Notes: generated by a model not told the origin, from the letters alone. Positions 1 to 11,094 are shown, counted from the first letter of the stretch. The stretch is 64,000 bases of DNA from Mesostigma viride (GCA_009746045.1 RPFO01001781.1:1-64000), one strand, 5' to 3'. Numbers and translations: made by a program.

Positions 1-1191
1 TGTCATCAAGGCAGTCAACACTCAGTATGCACAGGGGAGATCCCTGATCTGGACAAGTTAGTGCACAGCCAGTTCCTCCATCCCTCAGCCTTTGGGCTGG
101 GCAAGTGGGACATAGCCATGCACTCACCCCACCAAATCTCCCATGTCATACAAGAATGCAAAACACAAAAAGGGTTTACCAAGTGGCTGATGGCCATTGT
201 CCACCAAGCCAGGCAGGAATGGGTCCTGCCCAACCCCAAAAACCCTCAATACAAACCGCCTGTCACCCCCTCATGGGACGTGCCAGAGGGAGCCAAAAAG
301 CTCAGATTAAAATTTGTTCTCAAACAAAAACCACAAAAAGTGGGCTCCCCAATCTTCCATGCCAGACCATGTGTCACAGAATTAAAGGGGACATCCACAC
401 TGCCAAAAGGGGAAACATATACACCTGGGCTGCAACAAACCTCACTCAGGATCATGCTCTCCCTATTCCTCCACAACCTCAATGCAGGCCAAGACTATGT
501 CTGCAAAGCCACTGACATTAAAAGGGCCTTCCTCAGGGGGGACCCAGAAAAGGCTGAATCTGTGTGGAAAGGGAAGGTGTACGTGGTAGACACCCCAGCT
601 GTGTGGAAACCTTACATTGATGAGCCCCACCTTATCATCAACATTGGGGTGGAAGGGCTTGTCAGTGCCCCCAAAATTTTCAGAGACTCAGCAGAGGAAG
701 TATTCAAAAAGCTCAAGGCCACGTATGATGACCTGGACCCATGCTTTTTTGTTGTACCCACCCCCTCTGGACTGCTGTTCTTTGTGTGGCATGGAGATGA
801 CCAACTCATTTGTGGGCCTAGAGCTGAGGTGGAAAAATTTATTCAGCAGGTCCAGGAATCATATGAGATTGGCAAACAGGTGGAATTGAGCACAACCCCC
901 ATCCAGTTCTGTGGCATCATGTTGCAGCTGCACAGGCAGCCAGATCAATGGGTCTGCTCTCTCTCTCCTCCTGCAGAATATATTCAAGATTGTCTAGATC
1001 TGCTGCATCACACCTGCCTCCCCTTACACATGTGTGCCACTGTTCAGGGCAAACTGGGGTGGTGGTCAGCCATCTGTGGGGCTCCCTTAGCTGTCATCAG
1101 CAGGGTCACCCATGATGTTCTAGTCAAAATCAAATGCAGTCACATCAGGAAGTTGATCCATGACTGCCCCCCCTCATCCTCCATGGCCTGA
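1..1191 (+). pseudogene. Cop1 reverse transcriptase (partial, left-truncated)
   Basis: Reverse transcriptase domain of a copia-type polyprotein, which copies element RNA into cDNA in the cytoplasmic particle. The frame is open from base 1 without a stop, so the true start is outside the window and the ATG at 61 is internal. Motifs seen: LRLKFVLKQK, ATDIKRAFL with the first catalytic Asp (near 517), and FVWHGDDQLIC with the catalytic Asp pair near 799. HGDD stands where many copia RTs have YVDD; Cop2 also has HGDD. The frame ends at TGA 1189-1191 just after a run of seven C (1167-1173). Reading one base back restores RNase H, so the stop is a frame break and not the natural end. Confidence 0.8.
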
Positions 1192-1721
1192 ATCTGATGG
1201 AAGACATCCACATACACAGTGTCATGGACAGCTCCATGGAGAGCAGAACAATCAATCAGATGGGGGCACGGGAATCAGGGCTGTTTTTTCTCACCAACAG
1301 GTCAGATTACATGTCCCTCACTTCCTGGTACAGCAGGCTACACCGCAGAAAACCTGGCAGCAGCAACTCAGCTGAATGTCGTGCTGTGGTGTCTGCTGCA
1401 TTGCATGCTCGTTCCCTGCAGCACATGCTCACCTGGCTACAAACCCAGGCAGGCAGCACATGCAATGTCATCTCACATCTCTATACTGACAGCCAATCTG
1501 TGATCAGTTTTCTAACCAAGAAATCTGTCTCTGCTGCTGTCCACACTGACCTGGATTGGGTGATCCTCAAACAGGAGGCCACTTATTTTTCCAGCTGGAC
1601 TCATGTGGAGGATGAGGACAACCCAGCAGACGCTCTCACGAAGCTGCGGGATGCTGCTAGCCAACAGTACCAGCTCCTCTTTCAGAACATGAACCCCTAT
1701 GATATCAGAGTCAGTGTTTGA
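1170..1721 (+). pseudogene. Cop1 RNase H domain (frame-shifted from RT)
   Basis: Copia-type RNase H that degrades the RNA template during reverse transcription. It is in frame 3 while the RT is in frame 1. The frames join across C7 at 1167-1173, where the text downstream (PLILHGLNL, then MDSSM) aligns with Cop2 residues about 775-792. Catalytic residues visible: Asp in MDSSM, Glu in SAECRAV, Asp in LYTDSQSV, and the C-terminal copia signature EDNPADALTKL. It ends RVSV-stop; Cop2 ends VGLSV-stop, so the C-terminus is natural. One lost C explains the break. Programmed -1 slippage on C7 cannot be excluded but is less likely. Confidence 0.78.
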
Positions 1722-1894
1722 ATAAATGACTGGCCATAGCACAGTACACAACCACCACACCCCCTTACCACAGCGATAGCTGCTGGGCGCCATAAAATTC
1801 AACACATTCGTTGTGGGGTGTGAGTGCTGGCTAGGTCAGATTTGTATCCATTTGCAGCTTGAGGACACAAGCTTTGTATCCATTTACTTAATGT

Positions 1895-2008
1895 GTGCTT
1901 CAGTAACTGGCCAAACCAGCCAGCTGTGTACACCTTATTTAATGTGCAATATAACACCTGGCCAGAACAGCCAGCTGTAACCAACCTGGCTCAACCAGCC
2001 ATGTCTCT
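1895..2008 (+). repeat. Short direct repeats in the Cop1 3' untranslated region
   Basis: Three imperfect copies of a ~25 base motif (CTGGCCAAACCAGCCAGCTG, then CTGGCCAGAACAGCCAGCTG, then CTGGCTCAACCAGCCATG) lie between the RNase H stop and the probable LTR. They are palindromic in part (CTGGC...GCCAG). Nothing else is recognisable in 1722-2045. Confidence 0.6.
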
Positions 2009-2045
2009 TTTGTACCCCTAATCAACTTAAAAACAATAACAATAA

Positions 2046-2568
2046 TGTTGGGGGTGCAGACCTGCATTAAGAAATAAATAATAAAACAATACTGGAGTTA
2101 GTCTCCATGCTTTGCTGTAGACTAAGTCTCAAAGGCATTGTGAATACAACGTATGAATAAGCCTTGTAAACCTACGTTGGTATGTGAATATAAATACCAC
2201 GTGGGCTATACAGATAGGAATGCTAGTCGAGTCGCATACGTTTCCCTAGATAGGTACTTTGGGTACTGAGGTACGTGACAGATGTCAGTACCCAGTATAC
2301 GTAGTGTCCTGTCATTGGACGGTACTAGAGTATCCTAGATAGGGACCGTACTGCAGCGTGCATTGATTTGTGATCGCACGATGCAGTGACTAGACTGCTA
2401 CCTGTCATCGTGTGGCCTCGGGCCAACGGTCTGCACCCAACGGTCACTGGCGGCGCAGCCGGTGAGAGGAACGTTGATAAAGGGTAAACCTATTTTCTAA
2501 TGAACCAAGCAATTCATTGCTCCAAGCCTTCAGTGTTCTCAAGCAATATATCCCACCGCATTCTAACT
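2046..2568 (+). repeat. Probable Cop1 3' LTR, truncated at its right end
   Basis: Starts TGTTGGGGGTGCAGACC, a typical copia LTR start, 324 bases after the RNase H stop. It contains a TATA-like GTGAATATAAATACC near 2182. The end is lost at 2568, where the sequence switches to a Cop2 LTR fragment. The preceding tract is A-rich and not a clean polypurine tract, so the start is inferred. No second copy is in the window. Confidence 0.45.
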
Positions 2569-3060
2569 GAATTAGGTGCTGAACCTACGACGGTATTGGA
2601 TTAATACGTCGTACGCAGGAAATAGGAACCTTAACCTGTGGTCTGTTGGTACCGCAGGCCTACTAGTCCTGGACTTCTAGGTGCAGATGCAATAATCACT
2701 GTGGTGACTGTACTCTGTGGTCACTGTGCCTGTATGGCAGACCTACTGTATAGGATCTGGGCGCTGTACAGGTTGTGAATACTGTACTGGGAGTGTTAAT
2801 ACTGAGCAGGCCTCTTAGGCTGCTCAGGACTAGCAAAGCACAGTGCACAAGTATATAAAGAATAGGCCAGTGCCAATTGGGCATCTCTTGCGAGCCCGCC
2901 TCACGTGTGTTGCCTTGACTTGGCAAACGCTTGTACAAGCCTCAAGTGTGTGAGCGCTGTAACATTATCCAATTTTAACAAAGCTCCGTTTCCAACCAAA
3001 TTCACACATTGCTGCATTGCAACCATATCCTTCACATTGCGTTTCATAAGAACGTTAACT
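2569..3060 (+). repeat. Cop2 LTR fragment (last 492 bases of the LTR)
   Basis: Matches Cop2 3' LTR positions 46950-47441 almost exactly and ends GTTAACT. It is followed by ATTACGG, the Gyp1 LTR sequence into which Cop2 inserted, exactly as at 47442. A TATA box (GTATATAAAG, 2851-2860) lies inside. The first ~210 bases of the LTR are missing and replaced by Cop1 sequence, so this is the left duplication junction and not an independent insertion. Confidence 0.85.
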
Positions 3061-3659
3061 ATTACGGCCGTAAATAGAGGCCTTACGTTCTTGGTAGCCT
3101 CAGCTACTCCGAAACAATCCGTGGTTACGGCTGTTGTCGTTCCTACGTTTACGTGCGGTTAGGACCCTTTTGACTGGTTGTTACCTGGTCCAGTGACATA
3201 TCAATTGTTCAGTATTGTGGGCCGGTGCAGTCGTGCCGCGCTGCGTACTTTAGGGCCTGGACCGTTGGCACTCTGTGTGGTCTGGACCAGCGCCGCCCCA
3301 CGTGGCATTAGAGTGCGTAGATCTAACCTACCTGTGATCGTACGGGCGAGGGCCATGTTTGGCCCGAGCACGCACGAGTCTGTCGGCCAATTTAGGTGTT
3401 GCAATTTCCTTGTGTTGACAGTTCGACCTTTGATATGGCTTGTTATAGCTAGTCGAACCATGGATGTACGTTATTGCCAGTAATGTCTAAGTAAATGTGT
3501 CCATTGCTTAGTATGGAAACAATTATCGGAAAGCATTAGAGTCGGGAGTTCAACGATCTTTCAAAATGCAGAACAGGGTTCCTTCTTCTACCAGGTTAGT
3601 TAGTCTAGGACAGGTTAGATCCTGGGGTCGAGGTAGAGTAGAAGAACCGGGTCGTAACA
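3061..3659 (+). repeat. Gyp1 5' LTR (copy 1, first 26-31 bases displaced)
   Basis: Direct repeat of 11121-11719. The complete LTR begins TGTTACGGCGCGTAACA and ends GGGTCGTAACA. Here the first bases are absent because Cop2 sequence joins at the ATTAC target site (3061-3065). Short reading frames inside are not protein-like in context. Confidence 0.88.
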
Positions 3660-3660
3660 A

Positions 3661-3672
3661 TGGTAATCGAGG
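3661..3672 (+). promoter_or_regulatory. Gyp1 primer-binding site (TGGTAATCGAGG)
   Basis: TGGTAATCGAGG starts two bases after the LTR end (…GTAACA), the standard place for pairing with a tRNA 3' end. TGG matches the CCA end of tRNA. The tRNA species was not identified. Confidence 0.65.
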
Positions 3673-4782
3673 AGCTAGTTTAGGGAACCCCGACAAAGCT
3701 CTCCATAACAATCTATACACGGCGTTGGCACCCCGCGACCTAGACGGTGCTGCCTGCAATGATGAAGGTAATTTAACAGGTATTGGTTGAGTCGCCTGTT
3801 AGACGCCTAGATACCGTGCTGCCTGCAGTCCAGGACACCTTCTAGACGAAGTTAGACTTGATCGCCGCGGGCTGTGTGCATAGATAGATACATTACCTAC
3901 TCAGTCCATAGAACCTACGCATTTAGCATAATTAGGGTTGCTGTTTCAGTTCCGGCACCAGTAGGGTTGCTGGTCCGGTGTTGGCCTACCTATTATCGGT
4001 TTGCTGGGTGCTGTCTTGGCACATGTAGTGGGACGATTAGCGTCCTTGTTTTCTACACCTTTTGTACCTGGCTGCGATTCTTTATCCTATGAATGTATGA
4101 ATGCTAAACTGGAATGTATCTTCATTAAATTCTACTGTCTATCATACACGACCCCAAGTTGAGACCCCTCGCGGGGTTCGTCAGTCATCGTCTACCCCTA
4201 CCGTATGAAGCTCAATTATCCTTTACATTAATGTTGTCAACCGTGCTTGATAGCTCTACCTTCTTAGGGGGGGAGGAAAGGACCATTCGGGCGCCATCTT
4301 TCAACGACTCCCATATCAGTGTTGGGTGTCCTGCGTCATATACCATGGTTTTTATTTTCTGCCGCATTTGTTTGTTGTTTCTTCCTTTGGTTTATCGCGT
4401 CTGTCATGGTCTTTTTCTGGGGAAACCTCTTGCAGTTCCTAGATTTGCCTCCCTAGCTAGGTAGTATAAACCTGGTATTAATATGATTATCATCATGATT
4501 ATTATTATTATTACTAGAGACGGATCCCCTACCTACCTGTAGTTGTGGTTGGGTTGTGATACGTCCTCCTGCCCATCCCCCGACTACCATCGCCCTGCCT
4601 AGTAAGGTAGTGTCTACCCTTCTTGCAATGCCTCCCCACTCTACCACCCGTGGCATGGTTCCCCAATATCCTACGTCTACTACTCATATCCCAGATAGCG
4701 TCCTTGTATTGACTTTGGTTCTTTTACCCTTAATTCCTATTACCTTGTTCAAGGAAAGGTAAAATAGCACCTTCTATTACAA
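3673..4782 (+). other. Gyp1 leader, no recognisable gene
   Basis: 1.1 kb between the PBS and the first gag-like ATG. Only short frames without family resemblance are seen. It contains an (ATT) microsatellite at about 4488-4515. The copy at 48054-49163 is nearly identical, so conservation here reflects recent duplication and not function. Confidence 0.6.
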
Positions 4783-5890
4783 ATGGCCTCTCAATCTTCC
4801 CCTGGTCGCGGTTTACCCGCTATCAATCATCGTGCTTGTGCTAGTGGTAGTGACCCTACTAGTACACATCTTCCTTCTACCCATGTTTATGCTACCCCTG
4901 TTGGTAATAAGCCGTAAGCGTGAGTCCATGGATACCTTACCCTACAGGCAGTGATGCCTAGGCTTCCTACCCAGTCTCCCTTTACCCCTGCGTACCACAT
5001 AGGTAATCGTACGCCTATGGATGCACCCCTGCGCCTATGGTGCACCACTACCTATAAAGTACGTCAGCATGCTAGGTTAGCTAGTGCTGCACACGGGCAG
5101 CTCCCTCCTACGTCTACTAACCCTGCCCCAGCTTCTGTTGCTGCTCCTACCCTGTTGGGTGTGGCACCTACAAGTAAATGGTCGTACGCATGCTCCTATA
5201 TAGGTCCTTCTGGTAGACCTACTGCCGTCCCCATGCGTCCTCCTGCCCTTTTGCGCAGCCTACCATTGCCTATGAAACCTGATCGGTCTTCCCCTACCCC
5301 TGCCTTCAATGTACAAGGTAACCCTACTGATACCCCTAAGGTTAGGGCTGCCCAGCAACGGGCCAGTGAGCCAATACGTCCTCCCCCTGTCACTATACTT
5401 CTTCCCTTCCTGCAGCCCCTACCTCTGGTGCTGTACCCCCAAGACGTTCTTTCCTAGCTCCTTTTGGCCCTTCTGGTCACCCTTTTGCCCTACCCTTGCG
5501 CCCACCTTAACTTGGGATTATCCTATCGCTGCCTATGAAAATTTTCAGGTTTTTCAGATGCCCTCTCGCGTAGCAAATTTTGAAGTTAATCAGGATTGTA
5601 GCACTATGCTATTGGATGATAGAACTATGTTCATTTGGCATATTCTTCGCTTAGGGAAGGTTATCAACGTGTCTACCATTCATTATGGTTATCAGCCTGA
5701 GGGCTTGGTTCAGGCTAAGCCCCTACCTACAACCTACCCTATCTATGCCCCAACCTTGGTTCTTCCACGCTTTGTGTCAGTAGAAGAAAGTGGTCCTATG
5801 GCTATGTAGCTACGATCCCTCGCACCTTCCCGAGCTTAACCATCCCTACCTGTATTCGTTATATACCCAAGCCAAATTATAAGGCTACCC
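4783..5890 (+). pseudogene. Gyp1 gag-like domain, upstream degenerate paralogue
   Basis: Begins ATG GCC TCT (MASQSSPGRG) like the second paralogue at 6418 (MASNHSLGGG), then runs into stops and frame changes. Pro/Thr/Ala-rich text follows, then (about 5510-5870) a segment clearly paralogous to 6925-7265: YPIAAYENF versus YPDTAYEAA, MPSRVANFE versus APSRVAELE, LPRFVSVEESGP versus LPPFVSDEDGGP. This shows a tandem duplication of the gag-like domain with decay of the first copy. The identity as Gag is inferred from its position before the protease; no zinc knuckle was seen. Confidence 0.5.
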
Positions 5891-6417
5891 CTTAAGTATT
5901 CGCCTTCTTTGTGTGTATTAAGTTTGTGCGTATTCGCCTTCTTTGTGTGGCTATTTTTACTCACTAACCTTCATAACTTTATCCTTTCTCCTACCTCAGA
6001 AGCAGTTGGATCTTGGTGTTGTAGATCTTGCTGCCCTTGATTTTCCCCCACCATCCTGTTTGACAACTCTTATGTCACGTGATTCTCCTCATGTGGTTTT
6101 TCCTCCCCACTCTTATACAAGGATTTCCCTTGTTAATGTGAGAGGGGAGGGGGCACAATAGATAGTTACCTGAATGCAAACCCCTATAACATTAGAGTTT
6201 GGTTCCTTGTCCATTACGGTTACAAAGAAAGAGTAAATTATTATTTCCTACTCAGTGGAGTAGTTGCATGTAACTTTTCTGCTTTATGATTTCTTACCCA
6301 TTTTGGTGGTTGAGTGTTTTCTTTTGTGACTACCTTTGTTGTTTTCTTTTACTTACTTTTTAAGGCATCTTCCTACTTTCATGTACCTTGTTCATAACTT
6401 TACCTTATTTTTCCATA

Positions 6418-7301
6418 ATGGCTTCTAATCATTCTCTGGGTGGTGGTATGTCACCTATTTCCCTACGTATGTCAGGTAATATGGTGGAGATGTCCACTAA
6501 CACGGATTTACCTTCTACTAATAATGTTAATACTAGACGGGACTCATTGGATAATGTGCACCATCTTCCCCCTCAAGGTGATTCCCTACGTACTAGAATA
6601 TTACCTCCTGCTACCCCTTCCTTCTACTTGCGTCGTACCCCTTCTGGAGCCCCTCTAACTTATGAGGAGCGGGTACGAGTTACTAGGGCTCAAAGAGAAG
6701 CATCCCTCCCCCTACATATACCCCAGCCCCAGTGGCTACAGCAGCCCCTACTGATAATGCAGCTCCTACTACTGCAGTTCGTGTTGTCCCTACTGCTCCT
6801 TCTGTTATTACTACCTCATATGTGCCTCCTTATGGTTTGGGTCGCAGTCAGGCTCCTATGGGCCCTAGTGGTCGTCCCAGCGTTGTGCCCAACGGTCCCC
6901 CTGTCGCCTGGTCCTACCCTGATACCGCTTATGAGGCTGCACAAGCTCCTTCGCGTGTGGCTGAATTAGAAAAAAATAGTGATTTTAGTACCATGCCCTT
7001 ACATGATAAGAATTATGACCACTACGCCTACTCGTCTGTTAGGGAAGAATATACTATTCCATACATGTATGGTCATGCTCCTGAGGCTGTGGCCCCTTCC
7101 AACCCTCTGGTTAAAACCTATCCCAGCCCCAGGTTCTTACCTCCCTTTGTATCGGATGAGGATGGTGGGCCTATTGGTACATATGACCGTGCCCACCCCC
7201 CTAAGCCCCCCTCTCTACCTTTGTTTGCTAATATCCCTAAGTTGGATGTCTACTCCCCAACAATTCTTTACCTTTGTCATGCTACTAACTCAGAATTCTG
7301 A
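6418..7301 (+). pseudogene. Gyp1 gag-like protein, second paralogue (frameshifted here)
   Basis: Pro/Thr/Ser-rich N-terminus followed by a conserved block (YPDTAYEAA through DEDGGPIGTYDRAHPP). In this copy the frame breaks near 6709, where copy 2 reads CTGCCCCC and this copy CTCCCCC plus nearby changes; the duplicate at 50802-51686 is open throughout (about 294 residues from this Met). The Met at 6418 is preferred over 6388 because the upstream paralogue also starts MAS. The 5'-proximal position suggests Gag, but no known domain is recognised. Confidence 0.5.
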
Positions 7302-7639
7302 GTCCTGGCAAAACCATAATAGGTGGCGCCTACCTGATTCAGTGCTAGTTCCACACTACCTTACTACCTGTATCACGTCTGAACTAGCTACTATTATGAG
7401 GAAGAATCCTCCTACGTTGAAGAACTAGATATATGTGATACTGGTTCGTCTTCTATTGCTGACACCCCGATCACTCTTGATGTCGGTGCACTTACCATTA
7501 CACTGTCTACGAACACATAATTTGAAAACTTTTGCTTGCAAGTATTTATTACTACTGTGGATGCTGACAATACCTTACCACTATGTGTTAGACTCCTGAT
7601 GTTTTTAAACGGTGGTCTAAGTTACTGTTCCTTCTACCG

Positions 7640-8040
7640 TTGTGGACCCTTTCCTACATTGTGATGACCTTCTTGATGTATTGTTGGTTCTTATGGATAC
7701 TGGGGTAACTAGCTTCCTTGTGAGCAAGGCTAGTTTAGAGATTAGGTTTAACCCCTACCCCACATCGTGCTCCTATCAACGTGCATTATTCTGATGGACG
7801 TACTAGCCATTACTCTGGTACGGTCATTTCACCCCGGATGATACAAGGTCGCCCTATCAGTCTTGTGGCTACCATAGGCCCCATCACTAATTATTAGGAT
7901 TAGAGGGGCACCCAGCTATTACGTTTATTACTAATTTCTGTACCATGGTTGTCTGGTTCCCTGATGGTACTTATTATGGGATACCCGATCGCCCCTACAA
8001 AGTTGAAAAGTCCTTGGTTGATACTACTTTTGTGCCTATA
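7640..8040 (+). pseudogene. Gyp1 aspartic protease (retropepsin-like) remnant
   Basis: Retropepsins cleave the Gag-Pol polyprotein. Visible: LLVLMDTGVTSFLVSKA with catalytic DTG at 7696-7704. A stretch with VHYSDGRTSHYSGTVI follows, and, after a frame change near 7900, LLGLEGHPAITFITNF, which resembles the ILGxDxL flap-to-end motif. Two stops and at least two frame breaks make it inactive. The same damage is in the copy at about 52025-52430. Confidence 0.6.
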
Positions 8041-8685
8041 TATCTGAACCTACCGTATGTCCCCTATTGGATGTATTAGTGTCTCGTGATGAATTTACAA
8101 TGGATACCAGGCTCGTGATGAATTTAAGGATCATGGTTATTTATGGTGTGTGTTTCTCCAATTGGTGGTGGAAATGGCGGACTCACCTACCAAATTCTGT
8201 ACGTGTACAGATCCTATTGCGATAGCAGGTGTTACCTGGGATGAAATTGAACTTACTATAGGTATATGGTTGTTGCTGATGAGTCTTAAGTTTTTATGAA
8301 CAGACTCCCGCCTACCCACCTCCTCGTTTTGTGCTACAATGCATGTGTAGTAGTTTAAGGATAGTGCACACCCTACCCATGTCCCAGACGCTGAATTGTA
8401 TGCCTACTACCTTTTGCACATTGCTGTTTGCATGTCTGTTCTTCTCTCCCATGTGGGGCTGTCCCTTAACCCTAGTGTGAGGGCACACCTATTGGCTTTG
8501 TGGGGGGGAAGGAACTGAAAAATTTACTCCATGTTCCACTTTATATAGTCATGTGTCTACCAGAGCCGGTAAACTCTACTGTGCTGTAGAGCCTTCAGGT
8601 CCTCTATTGTTTGGCAAAGTTGCAGTACTAAGATACGACTGCTGCTACCCCTACCTTTGACATGGAACGCTAATTAGTCGGTTTA
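8041..8685 (+). other. Gyp1 interval where RT/RNase H would be expected
   Basis: About 650 bases between protease and integrase remnants. A Ty3 RT plus RNase H needs roughly 1.3 kb or more, and no xxDD box or RNase H motif is legible on either strand. Inferred deletion or extreme decay. Confidence 0.45.
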
Positions 8686-8995
8686 ACGCTACTGAGCCTG
8701 AGGCACTTGCTGCTACTGCGTCCCACCCGCAAGAGTTTGGTCGATACCCTTGTAGATTCCCAAGTGGCTTTCTCTATGTGTTAGGAAAGGAAGATCCCCT
8801 GCAGTGGCGCCTCTATGTGCCTCCTATCTGCCCTGCTGGTCTACTGGTTACATGACTTGTATGCCCATCATTGTAACAAGCGTGTCCTTGACTTGGTCAC
8901 TCGCCCTATGACTGGCCTTCTTGGTCCAGTGATGCATAAGAGTAGGTGCGAACTTGTGAATCTTGTCAGGAGATAATACCTACGCGAGACAGATA
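8686..8995 (+). pseudogene. Gyp1 integrase zinc-binding (H2C2) domain remnant
   Basis: After a linker reading FLYVLGKEDPLQWRLYVP, a one-base frame change leads to LHDLYAHHCNKRVLDLV (His pair near 8851 and 8866). Another frame change leads to VRTCESCQE (Cys pair near 8954-8966). This is the H-H-C-C arrangement and spacing of the integrase N-terminal finger of Ty3-like elements. No DDE core follows; the next sequence is Val/Ala/Pro-rich. Frame breaks make it non-functional. Confidence 0.6.
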
Positions 8996-9105
8996 GCAAG
9001 TTTCCGCACCCTTCCCTTTTGGGCTCGCATCTCTACTCTGCATTGGCGATCGGTCTTGGGTAGCCTACTTTGGGCTGCCGGTTGCACCGCTAACAACGCC
9101 GCCTG

Positions 9106-10065
9106 GTGTGCCCACCTACTGCGCCGCCAGTTGTGATGCCTTCCGCTGCTCGCGCGTTGCCTTCCGTTGCTGGTGCGACGCCATCCGTTGTTGGAGAGAC
9201 GTCGTCTTCCGTGGCTGTCGCTACTCATTTCGACAACGATGCGCTGTTGGGCGACTCGAGCCCGCTGTCCACAGTCGCGGTCGCGTCATCTAAGTCACTA
9301 CTGTTGCGCCATTGTGCGACCCTGTTGCGCCACTGTGCGCGCCCGTCGCGCCCTTGTGGGACCTGGGCGACCCAGTTGCCGCGGCTGTCGCCCCTCCATG
9401 CGACCCTGTCGCCTTGTCGTCCGCTGTTGTTGCGCTGACGAGCGACCCTTACATGCCTGTGCGCGCCCCTGTCGCGTCCCCAGTCGACTCTGGTGCGACG
9501 CCGTGCGAGTCTGTTGCACCGCTTCCCGATCATGTTGCTACGTCACGCGCGTTTGTCGCACCGTCTCCCGACTCTGTGGCGCCGTCGTCCGGCATCTGAC
9601 AATTCGTGGTGCCGCCTACCTCTGCATGCCACGCCTACTTGCGCCTCTGTGGCGTCGGTTTGCGCCCCTAGCGCTCCTACGAGCGCTCATGTCGCGCACC
9701 CTTGCGACGTTGTCGCGACGTCAGGAGTCATCGGCGCGTCACCCCGCAATCCTGTTGTGGCCATGCGAGAGTATGTCGCGGTGCCCGAGGTACCTGTCGC
9801 CCCTGCGTGCGACCCTATTCCTACCTCCGTGGCGCCTCCGGTTGAACCTGTGGCGACCGCGCTGTCTACGGGTTCTGCGTCGTCTTCTTCCGGCAGTGTT
9901 GTGCCGCCGCCTATGGCTGCCGTGCCCCTGGCTGGCCCCACCGACGCTGCTGCTGCGCAGAGTGCGCTGCCCGCGGATGGTGCTGGTCACTCCTACCGTC
10001 ATCTCACCGCGCTGGAGTTGGCGGAGCAGGTGCGCTTGGTGATCGAGTGGCTGGCTGGATGCTGA
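9106..10065 (+). pseudogene. Gyp1 Val/Ala/Pro-rich repetitive reading frame, broken
   Basis: No family recognised. Across three successive frames the sequence keeps one composition: repeated CDPVAP, CAPVAP and SPDSVAP-type motifs. It ends in a less repetitive helix-like tail (LTALELAEQVRLVIEWLAG). Breaks lie near 9293 and 9600. An overlapping Arg/Cys/Leu-rich frame (9167-10042) is open but looks like its shadow. GC is higher than in the rest of Gyp1, and the segment lies after the integrase remnant where additional ORFs occur in some LTR elements. Function unknown; this may be captured DNA. Confidence 0.4.
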
Positions 10066-10151
10066 TGATCCGCTCCGCGGCCTTCACCTAGCGCCTTGAC
10101 ATTCTATCTGATCCAGCGCTGCCGCTGGATTCTGACAGGCCGTCGTACCAT

Positions 10152-10699
10152 GTGGTGTTGTTGTATATGCTGCTGTACAAGGCCTACCGCGGTTTGGGAC
10201 GCTTGATGGCCTGCGCCGCTGCCCGGTCAGGGGTCGGATGCCTACAGTGCCCCCCCCCGCCCCGTGCCAGCGCTAGTGGTCCCCTGTCCACCAACGCGCG
10301 ACAGGATCTCCGCATCTTAGAGGATCGTGAGATTCGGCACATCCGGATGTGGCATGCCAACGTGGATCTGCTGTCTGTTGCATCTGTTCTTCTCCACGTT
10401 GGTGCGCCCTCGGCTGACCTGTGCGAGCCGTCTCTATCTGCGTGTACTCTGCCTCCTGGCATTGGAACCCTTTTTCCTGATTGTTCGAGTGTAGCCATTT
10501 TGATTAGGCTTGTATGCTCATTGTGATCACCCAACATCAGTGTTACTGGGCTTTCCTGGTTTTGTTTCCTACCGTTGTGTGGGAGGATGCCTACCTTACC
10601 ATTGGCCGCCATGACAACGACGAGGATGTCGTTCATTACCGCGCGTACTTGGATGTGCTGATCGCGACGCGCAGGACCTACCAGGCTGATGGCCAATAG
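10152..10699 (+). pseudogene. Gyp1 3'-terminal reading frames of unknown function
   Basis: Two consecutive frames, 10152-10526 (LYMLLYKAYRGLGRL, then ILEDREIRHIRMWHANVDLL) and 10514-10699 (IGRHDNDEDVVHYRAYLDVL). In the duplicate the first frame reads through differently because four bases are missing near 54764. No domain recognised. Charged, helix-rich text suggests former coding. Together with 9106-10065 it forms a ~1.6 kb block between the integrase remnant and the 3' LTR. Confidence 0.35.
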
Positions 10700-11084
10700 A
10701 TAGAGGGCTCTAGGCCCGACCTGAGGGTGTTGTCCCTCCGGTATATAGAGTCGCCCTCTATGCTTGGCCAGTTGGTTGGTTATCCTTGGTTGTTGGTGTG
10801 AGTATTGTTTCCTACGCGTGTCCTGCCTAGTGCCGTCCCTCCCGGCAAGCCTCCGTGCAAGGCAGTTAGGGGAGCCTCACACCCGGCGTGGTGCTGGTGA
10901 TCCCTACACCATTTGGGGTGGACCCGAGGTTAACATATTTGCGCTGGGAGCCCTGGGTGGCTATAGTTGATTGTGTTGGGTTATAGTTGGGTGCGATAGG
11001 TTTTTTATTCCTACCGACCTACCTCTGTTTATGATCCAGTGTTTATGCTCTCCTGACGTAGGGAGAGGACTCCCTACCTTTTAT

Positions 11085-11094
11085 GGGGGGGAGG
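11085..11094 (+). promoter_or_regulatory. Gyp1 polypurine tract
   Basis: GGGGGGGAGG-type purine run (after TTTTAT) abuts the LTR start TGTTACGG, the expected site of plus-strand priming. Confidence 0.7.

Larger units (their letters stand above)
1..2568 (+). mobile_element. Cop1: 3' part of a Ty1/copia-like LTR retrotransposon
   Basis: The window opens inside the polyprotein of a copia-like element. Seen in order are a reverse transcriptase reading frame, an RNase H frame after a one-base frame break, a non-coding 3' stretch and a probable 3' LTR starting TGTTGGGGG at 2046. The protein aligns along its length with the polyprotein of Cop2 (43150-45993) but is clearly diverged, so the two are different families of one lineage. 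Gag, integrase and the 5' LTR lie outside the window. The right edge at 2568 is the left breakpoint of the segmental duplication, so the LTR is cut there. Confidence 0.8.

Noticed and set aside
9167-10042. 291-residue Arg/Cys/Leu-rich open frame (and 341-residue counterpart at 53408-54433)
   Set aside because: Composition is that expected from reading the GTCGCGCC-rich VAP-coding text in another frame; no motif, and broken differently in each copy.
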